Below, one piece after another: positions 1 to 11,606 of a stretch of 64,000 bases of DNA; position 1 is the stretch's first letter, and the number at the start of each line of letters is the position of its first letter. The notes beneath the pieces are model-generated. The model saw only the letters and a list, made by a program, of their open reading frames with translations, was not told where the DNA came from and made no database searches. Location of the stretch: the NCBI RefSeq assembly GCF_008632335.1, contig NZ_VWXX01000006.1, forward strand, positions 62,001 through 126,000, in the 5' to 3' direction. The stretch comes from Thiohalocapsa marina. Its GTDB lineage: Bacteria > Pseudomonadota > Gammaproteobacteria > Chromatiales > Chromatiaceae. The position numbers were made by a program, and so were the translations under genes.

Positions 1-753
1 TGCGGCACTCCAGAAAGCGGGGTCCGCCGCCGGCGCGGATCTCGGCCAGGGCGCGGCGGGCGGCGGCCTCGATGGCGATCACGTCCATGCCGTCCACTGC
101 CGCCGCCGGGATGCGGTAGCTCTCGGCCTTGCGGGCGATGGCGGTCTCGGACTCCGAGCGTTCCAGTGCCGTGCCCATGGCGTACAGGTTGTTTTCGCAG
201 ACGAACAGCACTGGTAGTTGCCACAGGGCGGCCAGGTTCAGGCTCTCGTGGAAGGCGCCCTCGGCGGCAGCGCCCTCGCCGAAGAAGCAGGCGGTGACCT
301 GCGCACGGCCGAGCAGCCTGTCCGCCAGCGCCAGGCCCACCGCCAGCGGCAGGCCGCCGCCGACGATGGCATTGCCGCCGTAGAAGCGGCTGTCGGCGTC
401 GAAGACATGCATGGAGCCGCCGCGACCGCGGCTGACCCCTTCGCGCTTGCCGTACATCTCCGCCATCAGCCTGGTCATGGGCAGGCCGCGGGCGATGGCG
501 TGTCCGTGCTCGCGGTAGGTGGCGACCACGGCGTCGCTGCCGGTCAGCCCCTGCATGACGCCGACGGCGATGGCCTCCTCGCCGGTGTAGAGATGCAGGA
601 AGCCGCGGATCTTCTCCTCGGTATACAGCTCGGCGCAGCGCTCCTCGAACTGGCGGATGCGCAGCATCTCCCGCAGCAGGTGCAGCGCATGGGCGCGGTC
701 GAGATGCAGCTTGTCGCCAAGGTGGCTGTGGTCGCCGTCAGTCTCGCGTATGC

Positions 754-757
<4 letters not shown>
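1..757 (-). CDS. pdhA: Pyruvate dehydrogenase E1 component alpha subunit (3' end missing)
   Basis: Thiamine-diphosphate-dependent E1 alpha chain of a pyruvate (or acetoin) dehydrogenase complex, which decarboxylates the 2-oxo acid and passes the acyl group to the E2 lipoyl domain. The first ~252 residues are in the window; the C-terminus runs off the left edge. Visible family features are an N-terminal [10 protein letters not shown] stretch, [11 protein letters not shown], and the cofactor-binding [10 protein letters not shown] ... ENNLYAMG block. The ATG at 757 overlaps the stop of the upstream acetyl-CoA synthetase gene (ATGA), so the two are translationally coupled. E1 beta and E2 are expected beyond the window edge. 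Acetoin-type E1 alpha is an alternative, since the two families look alike. Confidence 0.9.
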
Positions 758-2565
<1,808 letters not shown>

Positions 2566-2740
2566 GCTCGCCTCCGGGTCTGCGGAGTGTGCGTGTCTGC
2601 ACGCGCTATGGTAAGGCTAGTTCAGGCAGGCCGATGCGTCCATGTCGGGCAAGAAAAAGCCCGACCACGGCGGGCGCGGTCGAGCCTGGACCCGGTTCGA
2701 TCGGAGTCGGTCGAGCCGGGTTTGGTCGGATGGTCTGGGC

Positions 2741-2782
2741 CAGACGGTCCGGCTCAGACGATCCGGCTCAGACGGTTTGGGC
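2741..2782. repeat. Three tandem 14-bp repeats downstream of sodB
   Basis: Three head-to-tail units (CAGACGGTCCGGCT, CAGACGATCCGGCT, CAGACGGTTTGGGC) lie directly after the sodB stop codon. The first two differ at one base and the third is more diverged. The rest of the ~220 bp gap between acsA and sodB is low-complexity TCGG/GGTC-rich sequence with no gene visible. Confidence 0.6.
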
Positions 2783-2784
2783 GA

Positions 2785-3363
2785 TCAGCCGAAGTTGCTG
2801 GCGACGAAGTCCCAGTTGACCTTTTCCCAGATGGCTTCCAGGTACTTGGGCCGCGCGTTGCGGTAGTCGACGTAGTAGGCGTGCTCCCACACATCGACGG
2901 TCAGCAGCGGGGTCTTGCCCTCGGTGAGCGGGCAGCCGGCGTTGGAGGTGTTCATGATCTCGACGCTGCCGTCGTCATTCTTCACCAGCCAGGTCCAGCC
3001 GGAGCCGAAGTTGGTGGCGGCGGACTGGGAGAATTGCTTCTTGAACTCCTCGAAAGAGCCAAACTTGGCGTTGATGGCGTCTGCCAGCGCACCGCTGGGC
3101 GCGCCGCCGCCGTTGGGGCTGAGACAGTTCCAGTAGAAGCTGTGGTTCCAGACCTGGGCGGCGTTGTTGAAGATGCCACCGGTGGCCTTGCGGACGATGT
3201 CTTCCAGCGACAGGCTTTCGAACTCGGTGCCCGGGATCAGGTTGTTGAGGTTGGTGACATAGGTCTGGTGATGCTTGCCGTAGTGGTAGTCGATGGTCTC
3301 GGCCGAGATCACCGGCTCCAGGGCGTTTTTCTCGTACGGCAGTGCGGGCAGTTCGTGGGCCAT
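2785..3363 (-). CDS. sodB: Superoxide dismutase, iron type
   Basis: Cytoplasmic Fe superoxide dismutase of 192 residues, the normal length, converting superoxide to oxygen and hydrogen peroxide. Metal ligands are visible: H27 (in YHYGKHH), H74 (in [11 protein letters not shown]), and D157 and H161 (in DVWEHAYY). Q70 in the N-terminal domain is the arrangement of iron-type rather than manganese-type enzymes. The start chosen is the ATG of [10 protein letters not shown], which matches the family N-terminus; another ATG lies two codons upstream. It is transcribed alone, divergent from the hydantoinase-B-like gene. Confidence 0.95.
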   Translation of the reverse strand: MAHELPALPYEKNALEPVISAETIDYHYGKHHQTYVTNLNNLIPGTEFESLSLEDIVRKATGGIFNNAAQVWNHSFYWNCLSPNGGGAPSGALADAINAKFGSFEEFKKQFSQSAATNFGSGWTWLVKNDDGSVEIMNTSNAGCPLTEGKTPLLTVDVWEHAYYVDYRNARPKYLEAIWEKVNWDFVASNFG

Positions 3364-3522
3364 GGGCATGTCTCCAGGTCTGGGATTGATCGAAGTCGTT
3401 GTCACGTCGGCAAACTTAGGCCGCGGCACCGCGACTTCAAGGTATCGGCCGCAATCGGGCCTTGCCGATGAACTGTGGCCATGTACACTCGTGGTGATGG
3501 AACCTGGAGGAGCCCGCCGGCC

Positions 3523-5106
3523 ATGCCCGCCGCAACCGACCTGAATGCCGTGGAGCTCAGCCTGTTCGTCAGCCGGCTTGAGGCCGTCTGCGACGAGATG
3601 GGCGTGGTGCTGCGCAATGCGGCCCTGTCGCCGAACATCCGTGACCGACTGGACTTCTCCTGTGCGGTGTTCGATGCCGACGGTGCCCTGTGCGCGCAGG
3701 CGGCCCACATCCCGGTGCATCTGGGCAGCATGGCCCACGCGATGGCGGACCTGGTGGCGCGGCTCGACTGGGCGGAGGGCGACATGGCCATCGTCAACGA
3801 CCCCTATCTGGGCGGCACGCACCTGCCGGATGTGACGCTGATCGCGCCGGTGTTTGCCGACGGCGAGCGGGTAGCCTTTGTCGTCAACCGTGCGCACCAT
3901 GCGGATATCGGCGCCCAATCGCCGGGATCGATGCCGATCTCGCGGACGCTGGACGAGGAGGGGGTGGTGATCGCCCCGCGCCATCTGCTGCGGCGGGGCG
4001 CGCTGGATGAGGCCGCGCTGGCCCGGATCACGGCCGCGACACGCAACCCGCGGTATGCCCGTGGCGATTTCCTGGCCCAGATCAGCGCCAATCGGGCCGG
4101 TGTCGCGCGGGTGGCCGGCTGGCTGCACCGCCTGGGTGCGGAGGCCTTTCGCGCCGGGCTTGCGGCCCTCAACGACTACGGCGAACGCCTCGCCCTGTCG
4201 GCCCTGGCGCAGATCCCCGACGGGCGCTACGCATTCACCGACCTGATGGACGACGACGGCCAGGGCAACCGGGATATCGCCATCCAGGTTGCGCTGGATG
4301 TCCGCGGCGGCCGGGTGGACTGCGACTTCAGCGGCACCGCGCCGCAGGTGGACGGCAACATCAACTGTCCGCTGGCGGTGGCCGCCGCCGCGGTGTTCTA
4401 CTGCTTTCGCTGTCTGATGCCGGCGCAGACGCCGGCCTGCGCCGGCAGTCTGCGACCGATCAGGCTGTACGCGCCGGCGGGCTGCCTGGTGAATGCCCGT
4501 CGTCCGGCCGCGGTAGCCGCCGGCAATGTCGAGACCAGCACGCGCATCGTCGATGCGGTGCTCGGCGCCCTGGCGCAGACCCTGCCGGGGCGTATCCCCG
4601 CCGCCAGCCACGGCAGCATGAACAACCTGGCCATCGGTGGCCAGCTGGATGACGGCGACGGACCGGCAGCCTGGGACTACTACGAGACCGTCGGCGGCGG
4701 CATGGGCGCCGGGGCCGAGGGCGGCGGCTTGTCCGGCGTGCAGACCCACATGACCAATACCCTGAACACGCCCATCGAGGTGATCGAGTCGCGGTTTCCC
4801 CTGCGGGTGCTGCGCTACGCCCTGCGGCGCGGCTCCGGCGGGGCCGGTCGCCGTCCCGGCGGCGACGGGCTGGTGCGCGAGCTGCTGTGTCTGGCCCCCG
4901 CCCACGCCACCCTGATCGGCGAACGCCGTCGGCATGCCCCCTGGGGCCTGGCCGGTGGCGCTGCGGGCCGCCCCGGTGGACAATGGCTCGACGGCCGACC
5001 GCTGCCGGGCAAGGTGGCGCTGGACCTGGCCCCCGGCCAGCGCCTGACCATCAAGACCCCCGGCGGCGGCGGATGGGGTGCCGACGGACCCGACCCGAAC
5101 GCCTGA
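3523..5106 (+). CDS. Hydantoinase B / oxoprolinase family protein
   Basis: Protein of 527 residues matching the HyuB half of ATP-dependent hydantoinases and 5-oxoprolinases, which open cyclic amide rings. Recognisable blocks are [16 protein letters not shown] near the N-terminus, [24 protein letters not shown], and the C-terminal glycine-rich TPGGGGWG typical of the family end. GGAGG sits 12 bases before the ATG at 3523. No hydantoinase A gene lies in the window, so the ATPase half must be encoded elsewhere or be absent. The substrate is unknown. The gap to the next gene is 21 bp, so the two may be cotranscribed. Confidence 0.85.
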   Translation: MPAATDLNAVELSLFVSRLEAVCDEMGVVLRNAALSPNIRDRLDFSCAVFDADGALCAQAAHIPVHLGSMAHAMADLVARLDWAEGDMAIVNDPYLGGTHLPDVTLIAPVFADGERVAFVVNRAHHADIGAQSPGSMPISRTLDEEGVVIAPRHLLRRGALDEAALARITAATRNPRYARGDFLAQISANRAGVARVAGWLHRLGAEAFRAGLAALNDYGERLALSALAQIPDGRYAFTDLMDDDGQGNRDIAIQVALDVRGGRVDCDFSGTAPQVDGNINCPLAVAAAAVFYCFRCLMPAQTPACAGSLRPIRLYAPAGCLVNARRPAAVAAGNVETSTRIVDAVLGALAQTLPGRIPAASHGSMNNLAIGGQLDDGDGPAAWDYYETVGGGMGAGAEGGGLSGVQTHMTNTLNTPIEVIESRFPLRVLRYALRRGSGGAGRRPGGDGLVRELLCLAPAHATLIGERRRHAPWGLAGGAAGRPGGQWLDGRPLPGKVALDLAPGQRLTIKTPGGGGWGADGPDPNA

Positions 5107-5127
5107 CACTATCGAGGACCCTGCAGC

Positions 5128-6906
5128 ATGTGCGGAATCTGTGGCGAATTGCGTTTCGATGGCGTCCCCGCGGACCTGGATGCCATCGCGCGGATGATGG
5201 ACCGGCTGGTGCGGCGCGGACCGGACCACGGCGGCAGCTACAGCGACGGCCCCCTCGGCCTCGGCCACCGGCGACTGTCCATCATCGACCTGTCGGTGCG
5301 CTCGAACCAGCCCATGGTGGACCAGCAGCTGGGGCTGGCGCTGGCCTTCAACGGCGCCATCTACAACTACCCCGAACTGCGGCGCGAACTGCAGGGGCTG
5401 GGCTACCACTTCTTCTCCGACGGCGACACCGAGGTCATCCTCAAGGCCTGGCATGCCTGGGGCGAGGCCTGCGTGCAGCGCCTGCATGGCATGTTCGCCT
5501 TCGGCCTGTGGGACGCCAACCGCCGCAGCCTGTTCCTGGCGCGCGACCGCTTCGGCATCAAGCCCCTGTACTGGACCGAGGACGCCGGCCGGCTGCGGTT
5601 TGCCTCCAGCACCCAGGCCCTGCTGGCCGCGGGCGGCGTGGATACGGCCATCGACCCGGTGGCGCTGCACCATCTGTTCACGCTGCATGCGGTGGTGCCG
5701 GCCCCGCGTACCGTCCTGAACGGCGTACGCAAGCTGCCGCCGGCGCACTGGCTGCGCATCGACGCCGACGGCAAGCGCACCGAGCAGGCCTACTGGCAGC
5801 TGAATGCCACCCGGCCGGCGGAACCCTTGAGCGACCAGGACTGGATCGACGCCATCCACGACGCCCTGCAGGCGGCCGTGCGCAAGCGTCGTGAGATCGC
5901 CGACGTGCCTGTCGGGGTGTTGCTGTCCGGCGGCCTGGACTCCAGCCTGCTGGTGGCCCTGCTGGCGGAGAACGGCGTCACCGATCTGCACACCTTTTCG
6001 GTGGGTTTCGAGGATACCCCGGAAGAGGCCGGCAGCGAGTTCGAATACTCCACCCCGGTGGCCGAGCGCTACCAGACCCGGCACCACCGGCTGCGGGTGC
6101 CCAATGCCGATGTACTGGCGCGGCTGCCGGAGGCGGTGGACGCCATGTCCGAGCCGATGTTCGGCCAGGACGCCATCGCCTTCTATCTGCTGGCCGAGCG
6201 GGTCTCGCGCGAGATCAAGGTGGTGCAGTCCGGGCAGGGCGCGGACGAGGTCTTCGGCGGCTACTTCTGGTATCCGCGCATCGCCGCCGAGACCGAGGGC
6301 GCGCCGGTGGAGCGGGTGCGCAAGCACTATTTCGACCGTGATCACGACGAGTATCTGCGCATGATCGGCGCCGACCACGCCGGCGCGGACCATACCGCCG
6401 CCTATGTGGCGACCCGGCTGGCGGAGCCCCTGGCGGACGAGCTCATCGACGCCGTGCTGCGGCTGGACGTGACCACGCTGATCGTCGACGACCCGGTCAA
6501 GCGCGTTGACAATATGACCATGGCCTGGGGCCTTGAGGCGCGGGTGCCGTTCCTGGATCACCAGCTGGTGGAGATCGCCGCCCGCTGTCCGCCGGCGCTG
6601 CGCCTGCGCGAGGGCGGCAAGTATCCGCTCAAGGCCATCGCCCGCGGCCGCCTGCCGGATGCGGTCATCGACCGGCCCAAGGGCTACTTTCCGATGCCGG
6701 CGCTGAAATACGTCCGCGGGCCGTTTCTGGCGTTCATGCGCGACATCCTGGACTCCGACGCCTGCCGCCAGCGGGGGCTCTACCGGCGCGACTATGTCGA
6801 GCGTCTGCTGGCTGCGCCGGACATGCACCACACCCGCATCCAGGGCAGCAAGCTCTGGCACCTGGCGCTGCTGGAGTTCTGGCTGCAGCGCCACGTGGAT
6901 GGCTAA
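5128..6906 (+). CDS. Asparagine-synthase-family amidotransferase, possibly N-acetylglutaminylglutamine amide type
   Basis: Protein of 592 residues with an N-terminal class-II glutaminase domain (Cys2 nucleophile in MCGICGE, then RRGPDHGG and [12 protein letters not shown]) and a C-terminal ATP-pyrophosphatase domain ([11 protein letters not shown] near residue 270, [13 protein letters not shown]). It uses glutamine ammonia to amidate a carboxylate through an acyl-AMP. The length and several blocks resemble the amidotransferase of the osmoprotectant N-acetylglutaminylglutamine amide (NAGGN) cluster more than housekeeping AsnB. The usual partners of that cluster (N-acetylglutaminylglutamine synthetase and an M42 peptidase) are not in this window, so the specific role is uncertain and plain asparagine synthesis remains possible. 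Confidence 0.85.
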   Translation: MCGICGELRFDGVPADLDAIARMMDRLVRRGPDHGGSYSDGPLGLGHRRLSIIDLSVRSNQPMVDQQLGLALAFNGAIYNYPELRRELQGLGYHFFSDGDTEVILKAWHAWGEACVQRLHGMFAFGLWDANRRSLFLARDRFGIKPLYWTEDAGRLRFASSTQALLAAGGVDTAIDPVALHHLFTLHAVVPAPRTVLNGVRKLPPAHWLRIDADGKRTEQAYWQLNATRPAEPLSDQDWIDAIHDALQAAVRKRREIADVPVGVLLSGGLDSSLLVALLAENGVTDLHTFSVGFEDTPEEAGSEFEYSTPVAERYQTRHHRLRVPNADVLARLPEAVDAMSEPMFGQDAIAFYLLAERVSREIKVVQSGQGADEVFGGYFWYPRIAAETEGAPVERVRKHYFDRDHDEYLRMIGADHAGADHTAAYVATRLAEPLADELIDAVLRLDVTTLIVDDPVKRVDNMTMAWGLEARVPFLDHQLVEIAARCPPALRLREGGKYPLKAIARGRLPDAVIDRPKGYFPMPALKYVRGPFLAFMRDILDSDACRQRGLYRRDYVERLLAAPDMHHTRIQGSKLWHLALLEFWLQRHVDG

Positions 6907-6979
6907 ACTTGATTATCCTGGTCGGAAACCCGACGTCTGCCGGCACCAATGACATTCATCAATCAGGTTGAGGTTCCGG

Positions 6980-7309
6980 ATGGACGTACTCGAGCGGATC
7001 GACCAGCAGGTCAAGAACAACCCCGTGGTGATCTACATGAAGGGCACGCCGCAGATGCCCCAATGCGGGTTCTCGATGCGCGCGGCCCAGGCACTCGGCG
7101 AGTCCGGCATCCCGTTCGCCTACGTCAACGTGCTGCAGGACCCCGAGATCTTCGAAAACCTGCCCCGCTATGCCGACTGGCCCACCTTTCCGCAGATCTA
7201 TATCGACGGTGAACTGGTCGGCGGCTGTGACATCACGCTGGAGCTGCAGGCCAGCGGCGAGCTGAAGACCATGATGGAGACCGCTGCAGCCAAGTCTGCT
7301 GACTCCTGA
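6980..7309 (+). CDS. grxD: Monothiol glutaredoxin, Grx4 family
   Basis: Protein of 109 residues with the CGFS active site (C29) and the glutathione/[2Fe-2S] elements KGTPQMPQCGFS and WPTFPQIYIDGELVGGCDI. Family members deliver or store Fe-S clusters as glutathione-ligated dimers, often with BolA, and do little dithiol reduction. The start is the ATG at 6980, giving the family N-terminus MDVLERID, with GAGG just upstream; a TTG four codons earlier is less likely. Confidence 0.95.
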   Translation: MDVLERIDQQVKNNPVVIYMKGTPQMPQCGFSMRAAQALGESGIPFAYVNVLQDPEIFENLPRYADWPTFPQIYIDGELVGGCDITLELQASGELKTMMETAAAKSADS

Positions 7310-7320
7310 GCAGTCCCGCC

Positions 7321-7342
7321 GGGGCGTCCGAACGGGCGCCCC
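7321..7342. terminator. Stem-loop between convergent grxD and rnt
   Basis: A 9-bp stem (GGGGCGTCC pairing with GGGCGCCCC, one G-T pair) with a GAAC loop lies 11 bp after the grxD stop and 32 bp after the rnt stop on the other strand. There is no T-run, so it is a possible bidirectional terminator or transcript-end hairpin rather than a classical intrinsic terminator. Confidence 0.4.
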
Positions 7343-7374
7343 CGAACGGGCCCCTGGCGCGCCGCTGCAACCAC

Positions 7375-8025
7375 TCAGGCAATCGAGGCCGGGCAGACAT
7401 CGCCCATCTCCAGCGCCCGCCAGCGATTCACGATGGTGCAGAACAACGCGGCTGTCTGTTCCGCATCGTAGATGGCGGAGTGGGCCTCGGCGTCATCCCA
7501 CGCCAGGCCTGCCGCCTTGCTCGCCTTGGCCAGCACCGTCTGGCCATACATCAGCCCCGCCAGCGATACCGTATCGAACACGCTGAAGGCATGAAACGGA
7601 TTGCGCTTGTAGCCGGTGCGTTCCACCGCCGCCTTGATGAAGCCAAGATCGAAATGCGCATTGTGCCCCACCAGGATGGCGCGATTGCAGCGCTGGGCGG
7701 TCATGGTCTTGCGGATCGGCGTCAGGATGCGGTTGAGGGCGTCGCGCTCGGAGACCGCGTCGCGAAACGGGTGATGCGGATCGATCTTGTTGAAGGCCAG
7801 GGCGCGGGCGTCCATCTCGGCGCCGACGAAGGGCAGCACGTGACAGGCGTGGGTGGGTCCGGGGGTGAGCCAGCCGTCGGCATCCATGCGGATGACCACG
7901 GCGGCAATCTCCAGCAATGCGTGGCGTTGCGGATCGAATCCGGCGGTCTCCACGTCGATGACGACGGGGAGAAAGCCGCGAAAGCGCGCGGCGATGGCCG
8001 GTGGTGAGGTGTCGTCTGTCTGCAT
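7375..8025 (-). CDS. rnt: Ribonuclease T
   Basis: DEDDh-type 3'-5' exoribonuclease of 216 residues that trims the 3' ends of tRNA and other stable RNAs. Catalytic blocks are visible: [11 protein letters not shown] (Exo I, D and E), HNAHFDLGF (Exo II) and the [12 protein letters not shown] block with the catalytic H and D (Exo III). The chosen ATG at 8025 gives the family N-terminus; the frame stays open upstream without family resemblance. It is transcribed towards grxD, and the rnt-grxD neighbourhood is common in gammaproteobacteria. Confidence 0.92.
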   Translation of the reverse strand: MQTDDTSPPAIAARFRGFLPVVIDVETAGFDPQRHALLEIAAVVIRMDADGWLTPGPTHACHVLPFVGAEMDARALAFNKIDPHHPFRDAVSERDALNRILTPIRKTMTAQRCNRAILVGHNAHFDLGFIKAAVERTGYKRNPFHAFSVFDTVSLAGLMYGQTVLAKASKAAGLAWDDAEAHSAIYDAEQTAALFCTIVNRWRALEMGDVCPASIA

Positions 8026-8268
8026 GTCGCCAGCATAAGAGCGCCGGCGCGAAATGCCAAATGCGCCGGCAGTGGTTGCGGCGTGAAGCGTCCGGGGCGG
8101 AGATGGTATCGTAGGCGCGTGAACACGCCCGGGATAGCAGCCACTTTCTTGCCGCGCAGGGCGACAGCCCATCCGATGCAGCGTCGCGGATGCTGCCCTT
8201 GGCTGTCGCCGTGGGCCCTGTGCCGACGGTTGCCGGTCAGGTTGCCGAGCGGATTGTCGGCCGCGTAC

Positions 8269-9147
8269 ATGGTCGGGCTATTCCTGTTCGCAGTCCTGCT
8301 GCTGGCCCCGCTCGCCGTTCTGGGCGCCCGAGCGGCTGATGCCGATGGCTTCGATCAGGGTCTGCTGTATCGGCTGCAGCCGCCCGGTGGCGCGCCGAGC
8401 TGGCTGTTCGGCACCATTCACAGCGACGATCCGCGGGTGCTGGACGTGCCGGAAGCCGTGCTCGATGCCTTGGCCGGCGCACGCACCTTGGTGCTTGAGG
8501 TGGTGCCGGATGCCGAGGCTGCGGCCCGCTCCATGGCGGCCATGCGCTATGAAGGCGTGCAGACGCTGGAGGATGCCCTGCCGCCGGACCTGTACGCGGA
8601 CACCCTGGCGGCGCTGGCCGCCCGCGGCCTGCCGGCATCGGTAGGGCGGCAGTTCTGGCCCTGGGGCGTGGTGCTGCTGCTGAGCCTGCCGGAGTCCGAC
8701 AGCGGCGAAATCCTCGACTTGCATCTGTATCGACGCGCCCAGGCCGCAGAGCAGCCGGTGTCCGCGCTGGAGCGCGTGGACGAGCAGATGCAGGTGTTTG
8801 CGCAACTGGCGCCCGAACAACAGGTGACGCTGCTGCGCGAGACCCTGGCCTCGCTGGAGCAGATGCCGGCCATCTTCGATGCCCTGGTGGCGGCCTACCT
8901 GGCGCGGGACCTGGCCGCGCTGGCGGACATCGGCAAGCGCCAGATGCAGCATGGCGATCCGGCGGTGGCGGCCTACCTGCAGACGCAGTTGCTGGATGTG
9001 CGCAACCGCCGCATGGCCGAGCGGATCATGCCGCTGCTGCAGCGCGGAGGCGCCTTCATCGCAGTCGGCGCGCTGCATATGACGGGGTCTGGCGGGCTGC
9101 TGCAGCGTCTGCAGGCGGCGGGGGTGGCCGTGGAGCGGATCTATTGA
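8269..9147 (+). CDS. TraB/GumN family protein, exported
   Basis: Protein of 292 residues with an N-terminal signal sequence (hydrophobic [19 protein letters not shown]) followed by a TraB/GumN domain. The family's hallmark motifs are present: [11 protein letters not shown] near the start and the C-terminal [19 protein letters not shown]. The histidines in GTIH and ALH and the conserved glutamates resemble the Tiki/TraB peptidase fold, so a metal-dependent peptidase activity is possible but unproven for bacterial members. ATG 8269 was chosen because it starts directly at the signal peptide; the frame is open further upstream but the sequence there is Arg/Pro-rich and unlike protein. Confidence 0.85.
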   Translation: MVGLFLFAVLLLAPLAVLGARAADADGFDQGLLYRLQPPGGAPSWLFGTIHSDDPRVLDVPEAVLDALAGARTLVLEVVPDAEAAARSMAAMRYEGVQTLEDALPPDLYADTLAALAARGLPASVGRQFWPWGVVLLLSLPESDSGEILDLHLYRRAQAAEQPVSALERVDEQMQVFAQLAPEQQVTLLRETLASLEQMPAIFDALVAAYLARDLAALADIGKRQMQHGDPAVAAYLQTQLLDVRNRRMAERIMPLLQRGGAFIAVGALHMTGSGGLLQRLQAAGVAVERIY

Positions 9148-9251
9148 GCCCGATGGATGCGATCGCGCAGACCGGTGTCTCCGGGCGCGGGGTCCTGTGT
9201 TAATATCAGCTTGCCTCTGTCCGCGGGCAGCCTGGAGTCGAGACCAAGCGC

Positions 9252-10001
9252 ATGTCTATGAAGCTCAGCCGTCTAGTCGGTATCCTGTCGTTGGCGCTGA
9301 TCGTTACCGGCTGCAGTACCGTGCCCAAGGAATACCGCGACCCGCGAGACCCCTGGCAGGCGTACAACCGGGCGATGTTCAAGTTCAACACCGACTTCGA
9401 CAACGCCTTCATCAAGCCCGCCGCCAAGGGCTACCGCGCCATCACTCCCGAGCCCGTCGACCGCAGCATCACCAACTTCTTCAGCAACCTGTCGGACCTG
9501 ACCTCTGCCGTCAACAACGTCCTGCAGTTCAAGCTGTCACGCGCCGGCAGCGACCTCGGCCGGTTTGCCGTTAACACAACAGCGGGCGTGCTCGGCCTGT
9601 TCGACGTGGCCTCCAACCTCGGTCTGTCCAGCTACAAGGAAGACTTCGGCCAGACCCTGGGCTACTGGGGCTTCGGTTCCGGTCCCTTCTTTGTCATCCC
9701 GGTTCTCGGCCCCAGCAGTGTGCGCGACACCTTCGGCCTGGCCGGCGACGTGGCGCTGGATCCACTGTTCAGCATCAGCGAGGACAAGGTCTACTGGGGA
9801 CTGGTGTCATTGCGGCTGGTGGACCATCGCGCCGACCTGCTCGACGCCGAAGAGATCCTGGATGAGGCGGCCCTGGATCGCTATGCCTTCGTGCGCGACG
9901 CCTTCCTGCAGCGCCGCGAATACCTGGTGCACGACGGCAACCCGCCATCCGCCGCGGACGACGAGGCCTTCTTCTGGGACGACGAGCCGGCGGAAGACTG
10001 A
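9252..10001 (+). CDS. mlaA: MlaA/VacJ outer-membrane lipoprotein
   Basis: Outer-membrane component of the Mla phospholipid retrograde transport system, which removes misplaced phospholipids from the outer leaflet. It has 249 residues with a lipoprotein signal ending in the lipobox VTGC (C21 lipidated). MlaA family blocks follow: DPWQAYNRAMFKFN, the long FNTDFDN...IKPAAKGYRAITP region, and GYWGFGSGPFFVIPVLGPSSVRD. The gene stands alone here, while the inner-membrane and periplasmic partners mlaFEDCB are 40 kb away in the same window. The acidic C-terminal tail (DDEAFFWDDEPAED) is ordinary for the family. Confidence 0.94.
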   Translation: MSMKLSRLVGILSLALIVTGCSTVPKEYRDPRDPWQAYNRAMFKFNTDFDNAFIKPAAKGYRAITPEPVDRSITNFFSNLSDLTSAVNNVLQFKLSRAGSDLGRFAVNTTAGVLGLFDVASNLGLSSYKEDFGQTLGYWGFGSGPFFVIPVLGPSSVRDTFGLAGDVALDPLFSISEDKVYWGLVSLRLVDHRADLLDAEEILDEAALDRYAFVRDAFLQRREYLVHDGNPPSAADDEAFFWDDEPAED

Positions 10002-10025
10002 TTCCCGATCCCAATCCCGTTTGGG

Positions 10026-10631
10026 TCACCGCTCGGCAGTCGCCTCCCGCCGGGCCACGGCCACGGTGTAGTGGCTGCCCTGCTTGAGCTTGTCGTAGTT
10101 GCCGAACACCTCGGTCAGGTTGCGTTTCATGAACTGGCGCAGACCATTGATGGTCACCACATAAAGGTGTCCACCGGGTTTCAGCCGCGCATGGGCGTCG
10201 TGCAGCAGCAGTGACAGCAGTTCCTTGCCGACCTTGGCCGGAATGTTGCTGGCGATCAGATCGAAGCGCCGGTCCGGGTCCACCTGCTCGAAGCCGTTGC
10301 TGAGTTGGGCGTGGGCGTTGCCAAGCTGGTTCAGCGCGGCATTGCGGTTGGCGAAGTCCACGGCAACAAAGTCCTTGTCCACCAGCAGCGTCTGTCCTGC
10401 GGGCGCCAGCGCCGCCAGGGTCAGGCCGATGGGCCCGTAACCGCAGCCCAGGTCCAGACAATCCGCGTCCGCGGCAACCTCAACATGCTGCAACAGCAGC
10501 CGCGTACCCTCGTCGATCTCGCGCGGCGAGAACAGCCCCCAAGTGGATTCGAATCGCAATGGACGGCCCGCCAGGTGTGCCTCGAAGCGCAACGGGTGTC
10601 TCAGTTCGGCGAGTTGTTGGTGCGATAACAT
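10026..10631 (-). CDS. Class I SAM-dependent methyltransferase, small-domain (RsmC/RlmG-like)
   Basis: Protein of 201 residues with a Rossmann methyltransferase fold of the MTS family. Motif I is LDLGCGYGPIGLTLA; the substrate-side motif, NPPF in most members, appears as SNIPAK here. Relatives methylate guanines in rRNA, but this protein lacks the N-terminal RsmC half, so the target cannot be assigned. It converges with mlaA, with only 24 bp between the stops. A palindromic repeat element begins ~30 bp upstream of its start. Confidence 0.85.
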   Translation of the reverse strand: MLSHQQLAELRHPLRFEAHLAGRPLRFESTWGLFSPREIDEGTRLLLQHVEVAADADCLDLGCGYGPIGLTLAALAPAGQTLLVDKDFVAVDFANRNAALNQLGNAHAQLSNGFEQVDPDRRFDLIASNIPAKVGKELLSLLLHDAHARLKPGGHLYVVTINGLRQFMKRNLTEVFGNYDKLKQGSHYTVAVARREATAER

Positions 10632-10660
10632 GCGTGCGTCCCGTGATGAATCGGTGGCTT

Positions 10661-10815
10661 ATGGAGACGCTGATTGATTGGCCATCCTGGCCAGAAATCA
10701 GCACGCGATTCGCAAACGCGGTTTCCGAATCGCTACATTTTCAGCGGCGTGCGCCGCTAAAAATGGCAGGGCCTCCTGCCCCGCACGGGAAATGCTGAAT
10801 AAACCAGCGTTTCCT
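10661..10815. repeat. Palindromic MITE-like element, copy 1
   Basis: Copy of a dispersed palindromic element. The outer ends are inverted (GGAGACGCTGATT at the left, AAACCAGCGTTTCC at the right). Inside is a first hairpin (CGCTGATTGATTGGCC at 10668-10683 against GGCCAGAAATCAGCA at 10689-10703) and a second (GCGATTCG at 10705-10712 against CGAATCGC at 10726-10733). Related copies lie at 14998-15055 and 43176-43286. No transposase is present, so it would be non-autonomous if mobile. Confidence 0.7.
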
Positions 10816-10875
10816 TATCAGCGATTGTTGCCGTCGAGGAGAGTGCCAACCCGCTCAAGCTGTGGCCGAGAATTG

Positions 10876-11064
10876 ATGATCATTGGCGATAAGCACCCCC
10901 AGGCATTGGTCGCGATCGCGCCGCTGGAGGCAAACGCCCGGTGGACCAGGGGGGAATTCTACGTGGGGGAGGACGCCGCGTCACCGCAGGTGGGAGACGT
11001 CCGCATCTTCTACGAGGTGGTGTATCCCCAGGCGCCGTATGGCCGGGCGCTGCCATGGACCGTC
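10876..11064 (+). pseudogene. Possible decayed fragment of a TMEM43-family protein
   Basis: A short stretch reading GEFYVGEDAASPQVGDVRI and FYEVVYP resembles the conserved PQVGD(L/V)R block of TMEM43-like membrane proteins. Nothing around it makes a full-length gene: the frame ends soon after and no membrane segments flank it. It begins just after repeat copy 1. I read it as a remnant, but the match is from memory and short. The rest of the interval to ~11186 shows no convincing gene. Confidence 0.3.
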
Positions 11065-11186
11065 GACTTTTCGGCCCATGACGACGCTGTTGATCTGGCG
11101 GGACTGCGTTCGTGGCGGCTCAGGTTCCACCTCCGTTGCCCGGAGGTCGAGCCGACCTGTGCTGAGACCTGTCCGGACGCGTGCCG

Positions 11187-11453
11187 TCAGGCGAAGATGG
11201 TCGCACGTGCAGACAGGGGCGTACCCACCTCGCCCCCCTGGGCTGCGGCGATGGATGGACTCGGGGACTGGTTGCTGATGTCGAGCGCGCTTGGCGCGCC
11301 GCGCTGCCCGAAGCGGGTGTGTGCCTCATCGCGGTGGCGGCTGCTGTCCTCTGTCATGGCCTGAGCCTGAGCCTGGGCCGTGGCGGGGTGTGACCACGGC
11401 TGCAGCAACAGACCAGTGAGCAAGGCGCCGACGATCAGTGCGGAACGGGTCAT
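11187..11453 (-). CDS. Small secreted protein of unknown function
   Basis: Frame of 88 residues with a typical signal peptide: MTRSALIV, a hydrophobic core (GALLTGLLL), then a cleavage-like ATAQA. The mature part is a polar, Ser/Arg/Asp-rich peptide of about 55 residues without a recognisable domain or cysteine. AGGAG lies 7 bases before the ATG at 11453, which is the main support for expression. I do not recognise the family. A Fur-box-like sequence about 155 bp upstream could control it. Confidence 0.5.
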   Translation of the reverse strand: MTRSALIVGALLTGLLLQPWSHPATAQAQAQAMTEDSSRHRDEAHTRFGQRGAPSALDISNQSPSPSIAAAQGGEVGTPLSARATIFA

Positions 11454-11606
11454 GGTCGTTCTCCTGCGTTGTCTGGGTGGCACGAAGGCCGTCTGTCTCG
11501 CATGCGCATGGTTGGGCTCATCGCCTGGCGTGGCCAGTCGGTCATGGCCTTGCGCTCCGCGCGACGGCTGCAGCTGCGTCTGACATCGACCAGATTATTT
11601 GAACGC

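Noticed and set aside
3364-6894. A continuous minus-strand frame extending sodB to over 1300 codons
   Set aside because: It is antisense to the hydantoinase-B and amidotransferase genes, whose motifs are clear. Only the last 192 codons, from the ATG at 3363, are a real protein; the length comes from high GC content.
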